Shown here piece after piece: positions 28,290-41,000 of a DNA stretch of 64,000 bases (positions within the stretch are counted from its first letter, which is position 1; each line of letters begins with the position of its first letter). Below the pieces are notes generated by a model. That model ran no database searches and was not told the origin of the DNA. It saw only the letters and a program-made list of their open reading frames with translations. Origin of the DNA: Dipetalonema caudispina (taxonomy: Eukaryota > Nematoda > Chromadorea > Rhabditida > Onchocercidae); contig JABVXV010000111.1 in assembly GCA_013365325.1 (NCBI GenBank), positions 112,422 through 176,421 on the forward strand, in the 5' to 3' direction. The position numbers were made by a program, and so were the translations under genes.

Positions 28290-30171
28290 ATATTTCCACG
28301 AGATAGGAGAACTGTCAAGGTTGTTATCAGTAAGTGACTTTGATAAATTAAATCTGCTTTGTCGTCAGGAATGGAAAAACAGCACCTCCTGATCAGAGCT
28401 GGAAACTTATGAGTAAGAAATGTGCACTTCACTTTCTGGATGTTACGAGGTAATGGTAGGATTATTGATGCCTGTTAGACGTGGAAGGAGCAGCGACTAT
28501 GCGTTTGCCTAGTGGACATGCATGATTTCCGAAAGTTGAGATACAAAGTTCCAGCTTTCCTGAATTGGGTCCTTACATGTTAGATTATTTGCAGTAACAA
28601 TTGCTGCTGGATTTATATTAGCTAACAATTTTTTATAGTTGCTTGCATTCTGTATGCCAATACTTTTGCCGTTTTCGAGTCGTCCTTTCGGTACAGCAAT
28701 TTATGTTCCATAAATCATAACCGAATGCTGCCTTGTAATCCCAACATTTACACTTTCACTAATGAACGAATTGTCATGAATTCAGCTTTTTTACAATGCT
28801 TCTAACTATTTACAGGGAAAATTGATGTGAATATATCACGTTTACAGGTTTGGTGGATTGCTTAAATTATGTTGAAAACTTATTTACTCATGTTAAGGTG
28901 GTTGCTTTTGTCAAGTTTTGAAAATTAGCCGAGCAGGATTGCAAGTTAAAGTGGAATTGGTTGAGCATCCGCGGCGAGTATTCCATGATAGGAAATGAAT
29001 TTATAAATAAGCTAATCTTTGTGTTCAATCTGTATTGCAAAACAGTCCATATTATTAACCATTTGACTTCAAACTATCACAGTGCATAGTTGAATTGTCA
29101 GCTCTTAATTTATTACGAATTACCACAAGTTTTCAGATTTTAGAATAATCTATGAATAATAAGTTTCGATGGCACCAATGATTTTTCGGCCGTGAAGTTG
29201 ATGGACATATCGGTAGTGAAATTCTTGGTATATTTTCAGCAGCCCTAAAATAAGATTTTCTTTTAAATTAAAATTTGCTTCGTAATATCAGCATTTTGAA
29301 TTCATCATATCAACAGTTGTTCGATAAAGCTATTTGATCTAAACTAGATACCAAAATAAAATTTAGATTTGATAAAATCAGAGTTAAGAAATTCTATTAT
29401 TGTAGCTTTCTGTGTGATATGTTTGTTAAGTTGATGAAGGAAGTGAAAATTTTTTCAAAAATATGGAGAAAACGGGATAACGGAGAGAATTGTATGTTTT
29501 TTGTTTCAATATTAATATTACATTTCTTTTAGTTTCAGTAGGTTTCGATCTTTGTATGTAATATTTTCAGTTATTATTTATTTCTGGAAAAATCTTCAGT
29601 TTTGTTAGCTGTTTGGACAATATTCTTTAAGTTACATCTCGTGATACCAGAGGGTATCTCGATTCTGTCGCATACATTTTCTGTTTGCTAAAATTACTGC
29701 TGAAAAATAGCCACAAAGTGATTTTGTGGAAATTTCATCGTTTTCTGATGATTATTTTATATGCGAATTAGAGATGTACTGCTTGATATCTTTGCAGTAT
29801 TTTTAACTTGAAGAAACAAAAGTTGCTGATTGCCAAAAACATTCGAGATCAAACCAGCTCTTATGCAGATCCGGTTAACATGTGTTCCAGTTTCTGACCC
29901 TCAACTCTACATTTTCCAGAGTTGGAAACTAGCAACTTTTGAGTTAATTCGTGATAAAACAGAGGGATACTTTTCATCTAATACGGATGTATTCCAAAGT
30001 CAGGAAAGAATAGACGAAATTCCAATATTCATTTCTTGGGACAGTAATTCAAATTTGTTGTCGTCGGTTTGTAAAGTTGTGAAAAGAAAATTACATTTTA
30101 CGTTGACGCCACAGTATTTAGTAACGATCACACATATATGTATTTTAAATTTAGTTTTGATTGAAACCTAG
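28290..30171 (+). other. Candidate exons of an unrecognised plus-strand gene
   Basis: Three stretches with good splice borders join in phase: 28290-28329 (acceptor GTCTTTCAG, donor A|GTAAGT, reads IFPRDRRTVKVVI), 28816-28847 (acceptor TTTACAG, donor CAG|GTTTGG, reads KIDVNISRLQ), and about 29920 onward after a TTTTCCAG acceptor (reads SWKLATFELIRDKTEGYF and on). The last is open to a stop at 30169-30171, or leaves by a donor at about 30067. No start exon was found and no family is recognised. They could be distal exons of the gene ending near 26.69 kb, whose exon 12 has a strong GTAAGT donor. Short exons like these also arise by chance in AT-rich DNA. Confidence 0.2.
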
Positions 30172-31389
30172 TTGCTAAATTGGATCATTACTTTTTTAAA
30201 GTTCTTTTACAGATTGATCTAAATCAGAGAAGGAGCAGTTCCTCACCTGTGATTACATAAAAATGTTTGAAATAGACTGGTAAAAATGCATTTATGAACA
30301 TCCAGTTATCTGGTTTGTATGAAATATTTTGGTGCTACCTTCTCTCTTTCAGTATTTTGATGGCAAGGCACATAATTAGGTCAATTATGTCATTGTACTG
30401 TTAATTAATAAGTAAAGTTTTGCTTGGGAGAAAAGAGTGTTTTGCAGTTGCCAAAACAAGCAAACAGTGCATAAAAATTGCAGTGTTGCGATTAAATTTA
30501 TACAACCAAATAGTGTATCTTCTAAATCTCTAAAATAAGTAAACCTCATTTTTTACTACTATCACCGTGTCAATTCGGTATTTCGTCAGCAAATAATGAC
30601 TGAAATTGAATACCTGTAAGTTATGATGGGTAAGCTAATTATTATCAGTAAAAATACAAAGCGAACATTTTCAATATACTCCGAAAGAAATTCACATTGT
30701 ATAATGATACGGACGATATAATTTTTTTTGAAACTGTCATGTAATTGTTATTTCTAGATGTCTGCAATAAATTTAGCTGGTTGGAAATTAAACTGCAAAC
30801 AGCTGCGAAAGGAATAAGGAGATAAGGCATATGTTGACATGGCATGTAAAGCTATTTGTAGTAGCATCACGTAATTTACCGGAGACTCAATGCAGGAGAT
30901 CATCTTTTAAGTATAACATATAAAATGTAAACGATCTCCATCGTGGTAATTTTAATAAATCTTTATTTATGGAATTTAAATTCCTCTTTAACATTCATGT
31001 AATCTTCTTTGGTCGCAGATATATTCGAATAAAAGTGAAAAAGCGAAAGAAACCTTTTGGAACTTTTGGAACAGAGAAAAAAAAAAGATTTTATACAGTA
31101 TACTCAAAACTCATTGAAGTATTATAAAACATTTAGGATAAAAGTACCTGCCAATCCATATTCATTTCAAATGAAATGAATACAATTGATGAAGGAAAGT
31201 CCATATTCAATTTGTCGAACCGTGGACAAACTGAGAATAAAATGATGATACAATGCCTACTAGTAAAGCATATTTCTAGCAGCACTGAAAAAGAAAGACA
31301 TCAGGAATCCAAACAATATCGAAGTGAAAAACTCTGAACTCTGTTCAAATTGCAAGTATCGTCATATAACTGCAGGGAATTCACAGATT

Positions 31390-33006
31390 TTAGCAGTGTG
31401 GACATTTTTGTTTTACAATATTCCAGTATGGCAATGTATCCTTGGAACGGCAGCCGTTAGCACCGCCATCATGAATTCTTGCTAGAGTTTCGCAGTCACT
31501 TTTCCCGTAGCATTTCACTTTATAACGATTACTTAGTCGCTGAAATTTAGAAACATTAGTTGCTCCACCTTTCTATTTTTTAATTGGAAGCGTTCAAAAT
31601 GGAACTGACAAGCAGCAGATATGTAGCATTTTTGAACGAAAATTTTCACGAAATTAGATAGTCGTGTTATAGAGTAAAACGAGACTTTATGAGTAAAAGA
31701 AGCTGATATGTAATTGGCGATACATTTTTTCACCCCCACTTCGTTATCCTTTGTTAACTAATTCAGTAGATAGAGGTTAATAAGTCCAGAAATCTCCCTA
31801 CAGATACAATTTATTAATTTTGAAAAAATTATCCGTGTTTTAGGAAACATTACAATGTTAAAAAGTTTGATTTAGGTGTCCTTTTTGAATAAGTTTTTAG
31901 AAACAAAATGCAGGATGTATTGAGTATGAATCATGTGGATATGGGAAACCAGGCAAGTGTGGTTATCTCATTTTTGCCGACATTCTCAGTTAAAAGATTT
32001 ATAAGGAAAATTCCGTGATACAAAATATAACTCCCGAGAATGCTTAATATCTATGAAGGTTGAAGGAAATCGAATTACCCGTAGGCATTCCTGAGAGCAC
32101 TCATAATTTTCGGCGCACGTTAACCATGCCTCCTCCTCATCCTGATCGTCTTCTTTACCCGGTTGATAACATTGCTGTAACGTGAATTATTAACCTATTC
32201 TATTAATTTCTCTGTTTGTAAAAAAAATCGTTCTGATCAATAAAAATCTTGCTTTTTGATAAAAGACACAGATATTTTCAAAGATTCATTAAGAAATGGG
32301 TAAAACAAAAGATTGAAATTTTCATTGGTAATAGATCTCGAACCAAAAAATATAATCATATGCAAATCAAAAGCAACGATATCGAGATCTTTCCAATTTC
32401 TTTTAGATAAATTAGTATTTAGAACCAGTAGATGATAGAATTCATTTCATATTGCTTAAATCTAAACAGATCAAACTGAACAGGAACGATCACCACATTT
32501 TAAGCAAGGAAATGACAGTTTTTCAGTTGAGACAAGCACCCATACTTTATAGTGATAGATGTTGAGTCGAAAATAGCCGCATCCATACCTTCCATGAATG
32601 TCCTCGTCGCAACCTTTTGGAACACATCCTGAATCTGCTTCACACATTGCTCGCATACAGTCACTTGGAAATTCCACTAAAGTTCTTAGGAATCTAAGCG
32701 GCAAATTTTCAGATATTTTTTACGAAATTTTCATTTAAGTTTCAGCTGAAATTTCGGGCACAATTGCACATAGAATTTAAAATTTATAAAATTGGCATGT
32801 AATCTCGTCAAAATATCATTAAAAAGAATCTTACTGAACAACCAAGGATTGGAGGAGCATTAGTTCCGAAGATATTTTGGTAAGGTCACCAAAATATATT
32901 TATAAAACTACTTAGCAGTAAGAAAAAGCTAACCTTGTGGAAATACGAGCAACGAATTTGATTGGAAGAGGATCGAGAAGCAGATTAAAATCAGAATAAT
33001 TAACAT
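31390..33006 (-). CDS. ilys: Secreted i-type (invertebrate) lysozyme, 149 aa
   Basis: Four exons: 33006-32934, 32676-32546, 32174-32079, 31539-31390; all phases agree. Exon 1 encodes a hydrophobic signal peptide (MLIILILICFSILFQ). The mature part has the destabilase/i-type lysozyme pattern: a CMRAMCEADSGC block, GC-DED, CGYF, then CYQPG, a W-x4-C block, repeated cysteines, RIHDGGANGCR and a closing YWN motif. About 14 cysteines in the mature chain imply an extracellular, disulfide-rich fold. The family cleaves peptidoglycan and some members have isopeptidase activity; in nematodes it serves digestion of bacteria and defence. Oddities: the residue aligned with the usual catalytic Glu of the ESGC motif is Asp (D39), while the catalytic Asp (D50) is kept. 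The usual DCG after the CGYF strand is replaced by QCY, and an acidic DDQDEEE stretch is inserted. No other gene is close on the same strand. Confidence 0.88.
32870..32895. repeat. 10-bp inverted repeat in lysozyme intron 1
   Basis: ATATTTTGGT and ACCAAAATAT flank a six-base loop within the first intron of the lysozyme gene, close to the exon 1 donor. No function can be assigned. Confidence 0.4.
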
Positions 33007-33936
33007 TGTCTTGCTGGATATGTGTGTGAAAGATTAAATTACAGGACTGGCCATTATTGGAAATGGAGGAAGTGCCTTAAAAACAATCCCAAGCTATCAG
33101 AGAACAGCGAGCAGCTACTCTGAATTTAAATTACTGCTGTATCAAGAATGACAGAGAATTTGTGAGCCGCCCAATACTACTAAAACTTCCATTTTTGAAG
33201 ATATTGAATTAGATTGTATCGTTTTCGCCGATGATTGATGATAATAAAGTCCCTGGCTTGGATCCACGATCACAATTTTCACGATCTATAATCCTGATTC
33301 AAAACATCAGGTGAATTACACAAAATTTCATATCTCACTATGGAAAAGGTAATCATAAAATAATAATGATAGTCAGCGGTGATGATACTGGAACAAGCAC
33401 AATTCCTGATTAATTAAAACTTCTTTAAGTCCTTTCTCTGATCAGCTTTTCGAAATTTGGAAGTTTTTCTAACTCATTGGATTCTTTAATTGCTTATTTG
33501 AACAATCAAAAATTTGATTTTTTTGAAATTTCAAAAGTCCCTATCCAAATATTTACGAAGATTGATATTTAAAAACTAACTGACTATTGGTACAAATTCA
33601 TATCTGCGAGAAGCTTATTCTTGGATAAAAAAGCAAGGAATATTACCGATTATGTATTACCCACTTCCTGTTACCAAATTTTTTGAGTGAACAATGTATG
33701 AAAAGCGAAGGTACAACATTCAGGGAGACACTATATCTTTAATTGGACAGAACAGCTCAATAACAGGCTAGCTTAATGGTAATTAGAATAATAAAATTAA
33801 AAGCAGATATAAATGGTTGCATTTCAGCAACCTATGCTTCTAATATAATTAATGATTCATAGAAGTGGTGAGTATTGAAAAGAAAATTCTAGTATTAAAA
33901 TCACAAAGATAAGAAGATAAGAAGGATAGTAGGGAA

Positions 33937-33969
33937 TATCATAGAAAATTTTCCAAATTTTCTATGATA
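33937..33969. repeat. Perfect 15-bp palindrome with 3-base loop
   Basis: The arms TATCATAGAAAATTT and its exact reverse complement are separated by TCC. The loop is too tight for a microRNA precursor; it could be a palindromic repeat or cruciform-prone site. Confidence 0.6.
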
Positions 33970-36786
33970 ATCATATTCTATGTTACCTGAATAACTGGAA
34001 TTACTTTTGCTAATAAGTAATTTAAAAAATTTCTCTATTCTTTTTTTTAAAGGCTACAATTTTTTCTTTTCCTACTTAAATTTACTAATTTACTAATTTG
34101 TTGAATTGACATTATGAAATATAGCTTGTCAGTAACTAGCTAGAAAATATTTTTGTGAAATTTATTCTTGCTTAAAAGAAGAAAATGTAGTTTTAAATTT
34201 TTGCCGGAATTGCTAATTATTAATAATATTTCACTCATTATAACACAGTTTGAAGTTCTTAAATAATTAGATTTTCATATTTTTATACCACACCGAATTA
34301 AATAATCTTTCCCATACTTTTTGAGATTCCGAAATAAATAAAAGATTTAAAAGTGCAATCACATATCGAATATGATTAACACTGTACAAAGTTTAATTTA
34401 AATGAAGTTCCACTTTTTGGCAGTGATTCCGTTGTTAGTGGTCAACCCATAATTAAGATAAAGATGCAGAAAAAGAAGATTATTCAATGGTCCAAAGTTT
34501 GCACCGCTGAGCATCATTAAATTAGAGGTGATGCTAAATAACTAAAACTGTATCATTTCTTATTAAGAGTTTAAATAAATTATAAGTTATACAAAGAAAT
34601 GAAAGAGTTCACAGATGGATACATCAGCGTAATCAGCTGGTAAATCTACTATGGAAACAAATAACCAAATGATTGGAAAAATGCGCTGTTATCGATATAA
34701 CATTTTCCGGCGTATGCACGCACTGATACCAACACTGGTATTACACAGGACTTGCAGAACTACTTCATAGAACCCGTTCACACAATTACACTAGTCTGTT
34801 GATCTATCTATTGTGTTTTGACACTGCCTTACTGAAGTTATTTCCACACTCGATAAGGTGTCCATATTAGGTACTGTGTGAAAATCCGTTATTTAATAAA
34901 CAAGGATATAAAATAAATTGAGCTGGACCGTATGCTAATTACCTTCGCTCATTTTGACCATCTAATAATACCGTTTAACTGACATTAGGTCCAATGCTAT
35001 GAAAGATTTTGAACTCTCTGTTCTAATGTTTACACTTGCAAATTTCTACCCAAAGTAAGCTTTTGGGTCCTATGTAAGAACAGAAAAGAAACCTCGACGC
35101 ATAAAGCGTGTTTTGTTACTGCTTATAAGCATATTCTTCAGAAAGGAAAACAATTATAATTGAGTTAACTGGATAACGTATCGCTCATTTTTGATACGCT
35201 ATGCGTTTAAAACAAATCAACATGCTGGATGAATGGATTTGCATAAATCAAATCAATCTAATCGAGGCATTCCTGATAACCGGTTTATTTCCTTGGATTT
35301 GCTTCCATTACATCCATAGCTGTATCATCAAATTTTTTTCAATTTTGAAATCATTTTCAACATTCATTGAAGCGATGGTGCTTGTGTATCATGAACTTCT
35401 AGCTGTAAGTAGATGGTATAAGATCTACTTGCTTGTATAAGACTAGTGTCACTTGTAGTGAAATCTTTTGCAGAATGGATTAGACAAGTTTTAAATTTCA
35501 ATACATGATCTGTCCACCTAGTGAATTATGATTAGTCACGAAGACAAACTGTTTGAAGCAAGTACTTGGAATTTGCAGTTAGTATGATATAAATTCAGCA
35601 CAAATTTCAGCCAAAATAATTTGCAAGTAATGCTATCATCCTGGTTTTTTATGAACTTTCAGCCCATTTTATGAAGTGCAACATTTGTCGGCTTTAAAGA
35701 AATCGATTCCGCTTGACTCGATAACTTTAAGACAAGCTTGCTAACGAATAATGTTTCTATGGTGTCATATTCGTACACAAAGGACTACTTAAAGATTATA
35801 TAAAATCACTTCCAGTCGCTTGCTCCAACTTCTTTGAGAAACGGTAAATTAAAAGAATTTGCTGACTTCAAAAACCCCCAAAATCGTATGATGTATTCCA
35901 CCATTTTTTTTCTTTGCCTTTACAAATCTTTGATGTTTTGTCGTCTGGATAGATAAGTGCATGACACAGATTACTACTTTTAAAAACAACGAAATATGCG
36001 ACAACGAATCAAACACGACTGTCTTCGAAGTCTTGTCAGTTCAATATATTTAGAGTGGAAATCTGTGTGTATGCTTGTCTACGAACTCATTTTGAAGTGG
36101 AAGAATTATTACAATATTTAAAAAACTGAATCCGCGATGAATTTTGAATAGGTTAATGGAATAATTAACTATGTCGCAAAAAATTCTGGGAATCGTAAAA
36201 ATATTTAACATCAATATTTTGGTAATATTCTGTGACATTTCAATCTGGCAAACAAAACAAAACATTGCTCCGTCATGACGGAAATATTTGCACCCTCCAT
36301 CTACTTCAGTGATGATACTGAAGCCATGCAACACACATGCAAACATTCACAGAAGACAAGACTGACACAAACATACATGCATGCGGGTTTCCCTGAGAAG
36401 GAACTGGAACTCCTCGTTGGGAAAGGCCGTTATTATTGAATTTTTTGGATCCTTTCTGTTATTTTGTTCAAATGTAATTAACTTTTAAATTTGTCTGACC
36501 TTCTCCATCCCAACTCCTTCCATTCTCCCTGCTCTCTCGTATCCCATAATACATCATCATTTGCGATCACAAGTGACACAAATTTCCGACACTCGCCAGT
36601 TATAAACTAGTACCATTCAATTTCTGATGATATGATAAATGATTAAAGATTCATGTCTAGGACAGTACAACTTTATCATCAATTTACGCACTATTTATAG
36701 TTGTCATAAATCCTCAATTGTGGGTTTGGACGTTTTTTGACATAGTACGACTTTCCCAAAACAGTAAAAATATTACCTAATAAGTT

Positions 36787-36844
36787 GTTCTAGAAAATAA
36801 GCATGAAAAATACAAAGGAATTTTTCATGTTCACTTTCTAGAAC
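36787..36844. repeat. 25-bp hairpin, pre-miRNA-like
   Basis: Arms 36787-36811 and 36820-36844 are inverted copies: 22 of 25 positions pair as Watson-Crick, one as G-U, two as A-C mismatches, around an 8-base loop. Length and imperfections fit a microRNA precursor or a short palindromic element. It lies in a gene-poor stretch. Confidence 0.5.
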
Positions 36845-38284
36845 TATTATACCTGAGAAAATATCAAAAATGTGACAGAAATAAAACCAAACAGTTTTTA
36901 ACATTTGGGAGCGATTGAACATTCCAAATTCCTACGTTACTTGTTGAATTTTGGTCCATATGCAACTGATCAATTTTAATATAATAATATATCAAATAAT
37001 AAACATCGAATAGTTAGTTTCAAGCATCTTCACAGTTTCTTAAAGGGTACTCAATTTCAGCCTTTCAGAAACAAAAAGTTACGAGGATGATTACGGTACT
37101 CACTGCTTTGACACCTGAATTACTCCGGATTTTTGGAAACTAGTTCCCAAATAAGATATACACACGATATATATACATACAGTTAATCTTATTTGAAAAC
37201 ATACCAAAATTCCAATAGTTCCTTCTTTTACCTTCACCTCACAACAAAAAAAACCAACATTTGGTAATTATTTCAAGTTGTCTTAGAATAGCATACTGTA
37301 ACTTAATACTACAATTTCAAATGACATGCTTTAATCCAAAATTTAAACGCCTTTCAAACGTAACTGTCACATAACACTGATTAATTTACAATTGATGCAT
37401 ACCACCCATTTAAACAAACACATATAATCAAATAAAAACCCAACGTCGTCACCAAACCAACTGGTCCTTTCTCTATCTGCTTACAACACTGTTGCAGCGC
37501 AAAATTGATTCACTAAGCATAGAACAGGTTATCATTATAAGCTGAACAATTAGTGATAACGATCTGCTCCTCTCAATTTCTTCTTGCTTCCCGGAATTCC
37601 TGAGATTACATGACCTTCATATATCAATAAATATTGGTAATATCAAAAGTAAGGTCACACAATTGTGTTTAATATAAATCAAAGAATGCGCTCGTACGAC
37701 ACTTCTAGAAATACTCTACTCAGTAATGAGCGACCGTGTTAAGCAAATCGTTAATTTGTCCTTTCTACTGCAAATGTTAAAATAGATGATTTTTTTAAAG
37801 CTCAATTAAAATACCATTATTTGCCCCTTCCTTATTTACATACAAATAAATTGTTGAAGTTCAGAACACAAAAAATTCTCTCTGACGAATGTGATAAAGA
37901 AAACATAGAATGCAGAAGCCATATAGTGCATTTAATTTAATAAGTGCAACAAAAAAAAAAAAATTTTTTTCCCTTTGCTGTCAAGAAAAAAGAACCTTTA
38001 AAATTATTTCGATTTCAAAGGATACTTTCCCTTTCTTTTTGTTGAAAATCAGATATGTGTCATAATCCGCGAAGACTTTGATATAAAATTATTTTAAATT
38101 CCCCAACAATCTGATTCACATTAAAGAACTTCAACCAAACACATGAAACTTTTGTGGTTTCCTAAAGAAAAGTAAGTAGAGAAACTTTCTGCTGAATAAA
38201 AAATCCTAAAAAAGATACAGAGGCTTAAAATAACTTCATCCATACTTTTAGTTCCAGAAGTTTTGAATTCTAAAAGCACTGATC

Positions 38285-38710
38285 ATGAGTCGAAAAAATA
38301 CGAGAGAACGATTAAAAGAACAAGGGATCATCGAAAACAATTGCTATATCAAATTCATTAAGGTACAAAAGCTCATGAAGGTAAGAAAGAATGAGTAATT
38401 TTGAACAAACTGGTTTAAGTGCGTGAAATAATTTGCTTTCTTATGCTTAATGAATACTGTGCTGAATTGCTTTTATTTAAGCTGATTTTGAATTAATTAC
38501 AAGAAAAAAATCAAGCCGTTTCCTTTTCTTTTCGGTATCTAAGTTGGTAAATTTATGGCAGTTGTAGAAGGGTGATTAAGTGTATTGTTCTAATTAACGT
38601 GGAACTGGACCGAGTGATCCGCGATAATGACAGTTGCTTTCTACGCTTTTGGGAACAAAGTTCCTTTTTTTTTGTTGCAGATGATTTTGTTGGTGTTTAT
38701 AGTTTTGTAA
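38285..38710 (+). CDS. Candidate two-exon microprotein, 41 aa, hydrophobic tail
   Basis: An ATG at 38285 lies 27 bases after a TTCCAG acceptor. Exon 1 (38285-38380) ends at a consensus donor AAG|GTAAGA. A strong acceptor (a T run followed by GTTGCAG) opens exon 2 at 38681, which reads ten codons to a TAA at 38708-38710. The product is a basic N-terminal 32 residues (MSRKNTRERLKEQ...) and a C-terminal MILLVFIVL. That layout resembles a short tail-anchored or membrane micropeptide, but the hydrophobic end is too short for a full membrane span. No homologue is recognised. Both phases agree, yet the model rests on only two splice sites. Confidence 0.25.
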
Positions 38711-41000
38711 GCGGTTCTTAACCTCATGGCAATAATAACTATTCCCAAATTCTATAGTTTATGATAAGGTGATGAACAAGGAAATGGTTCTAATTTTGAT
38801 ACTTTGTCAGAATGATGTCATACAACTTCTTATCGTTATCTCTTACATTATGTACATTACATTCAAATATCATTTGTATTAGTCCGATTTCATCTCCATT
38901 TATTATAGAAGAGAAATGAAAAGCCATATATAGGAAATTATTAATTTTTTTGTTTGCGATAAAGGGGTGCAGAAGTCACTGGCTTTACAGGCGTAATTAT
39001 TTTGTTTTATTGTCAGCGTCCTAAATTCAGATCTAGTTTTTAATTTTATGCTAATTAGAGGTTCTTAGCATTGACTTTCTTAAAACAAACTGAAATGGTG
39101 ACTCAAAATTTTTGACAAACTTTACCATCCACTTTTGCGCTTATTTCTTTGTTCTATTTCATTTCGCTAGAATTAAAAAAGAAGCCTTCACGCTATTTCG
39201 AGAGACAAATCTAGTCCTCATTGACTAATGAAGTTTTCTGTTAGTTTCAAATCTGATATTTTTGATCCCCGACTGCTTCATCAGAATCCGTCCCACTATT
39301 TGATTTTAATTTAAATTCTACTATCCATCTGAAATCCATTGTTGTGGAATGAAATTTGCACCAGAATAATGTTAAGATCTCCAATATTTGGGTTTTCGTC
39401 TGGCATATTACGGATCGCTCAAAAGAATGTCTTTTCAAATTTCATAACGTTAGGAGTGGAAACGAGTTAACTTGCACTATCCCATTGTTGCCTTTTCTGT
39501 GATATAATTATTAACAATTGTACCTTTCCCTAATTTTAGACTTATTCTCGCAATTTACAGCATTCAACGATCTAGAAAACTGTAATAATATTAAAATATG
39601 ACAAAAACCTGGCATTTGAGAGAATAAATTGTTGCTTATCACTAGAGTATACTTACACCAAAGTCTTTATTATTCATTTTATATAATACGTAAAGGAAGC
39701 AATACTCCGCTCGGGTATGTGAAGCACAGTGCGACTTACGTAGGTCAAATGCATTTGAGAGTCAAACAACTGTTCGTATTCAAGTACAAATCAAAACCTG
39801 GCCCAACAATTTTAGGGAATTCATGTTCATAAATTCATTTTACATTTCAGTACAGAGTTTCTTGTTGTATATATTAAATGGAGAAAATTAATAGCTATTA
39901 TGCAAAATGAACAAATCTCTTACAAAATACATTTAATGAATAAAGAATAGCACTAAGGAAAAAAACTTTCTAAAAGGTTGGAAAAGCAATAATGAAAAAC
40001 GTTGGACATTAAAAAGCATGAAAAATGAGAAATATCCTAAATAGCATCCCGATCGATTTCCAAGCGTAACTTCAATGATTTCTTTATTATATAAGTATAG
40101 TGAAATTCCAAAGTGAATGTCATTTAATCGTGAAATCAGCTGGATATCTCACTCCGTCTATTACAAACCATCATTGTCGACGTCCGCCAATTTTGGAATT
40201 TCGGATATGTTCATTCCATGCTTATTCTGTATAATATGGTTAACTCTGTGATATTCTATAACTTATTCTATGATGTTAATGGTGTTTAATGTATTCGAAG
40301 CGTCTACTGTAGTATTAATATTAATCGGATAGGATACAGTTCGCATCCTTTTAATTACGTAAAAAGAAACGTTGCGGATAAAAACCACTTCTCCGATACT
40401 TTAATTATGATAATCATTGAATCAAATGTATCCTCATTACATCAGTTTCGCCATTTAAAAAGATTCCAGAAAAGCTTTTCAGTTCGAAATTTAATTGTTT
40501 GCCAAAATTTAACTGACCAACTAAATGGATTTTTTATTTAGTCAATCAGTTGAATTTTGGCAATTACTCCTAAACACGCACTTTAACTCTGCATAATCCT
40601 TTCCTAAAGTTAGCTACGAATTCTTTTCAGCATTGTTGAACTCGCTATTTTTATTCGACGTGTACCGTGAGACTTAACAAATTTTCCTGCCTCCATGTTC
40701 ACTGACATCAATTACTAAATTTTGCTAATTTTCACATACTTCCTTTAAAGAATACAATGCGAGTTTTCAGGAACTAATAAGCAATCCCAGTTATCTAATA
40801 ATGAAAATAAAACGACAGTTCATGTGAGTGGTTTCCAGGTGAAAATTGAAATATGGCGCAAATATTTCATGCATTCATTTATCTGCCGGAAAAATGAATT
40901 CTCATTTTTTATTCGGAAATAATTTATGAACAAGTAGAAAAAGAAAACAAAATCATAAGAAAACTACGGGAAAGAAAACCTGTCACAAAAAAAGTTTTTA
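38711..41000. other. No gene recognised; 3' flank of csn-8
   Basis: Contains the 40.5 kb hairpin. No exon chain on either strand. Confidence 0.5.
40499..40563. repeat. 27-bp hairpin, pre-miRNA-like
   Basis: Arms 40499-40525 and 40537-40563 are inverted copies with 23 Watson-Crick pairs, one G-U pair and a three-base internal loop, closed by an 11-base T-rich loop. The shape resembles a microRNA precursor. It lies about 440 bases beyond the csn-8 stop. Confidence 0.5.

Larger units (their letters stand above)
33007..38284. other. Gene-poor stretch upstream of the lysozyme gene
   Basis: AT-rich, with the 33.94 kb palindrome and the 36.8 kb hairpin. The lysozyme promoter must lie at its left end. 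A minus-strand frame at 36050-36346 starts with a true ATG and has Cys-containing segments but no splice or family support. Confidence 0.5.
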
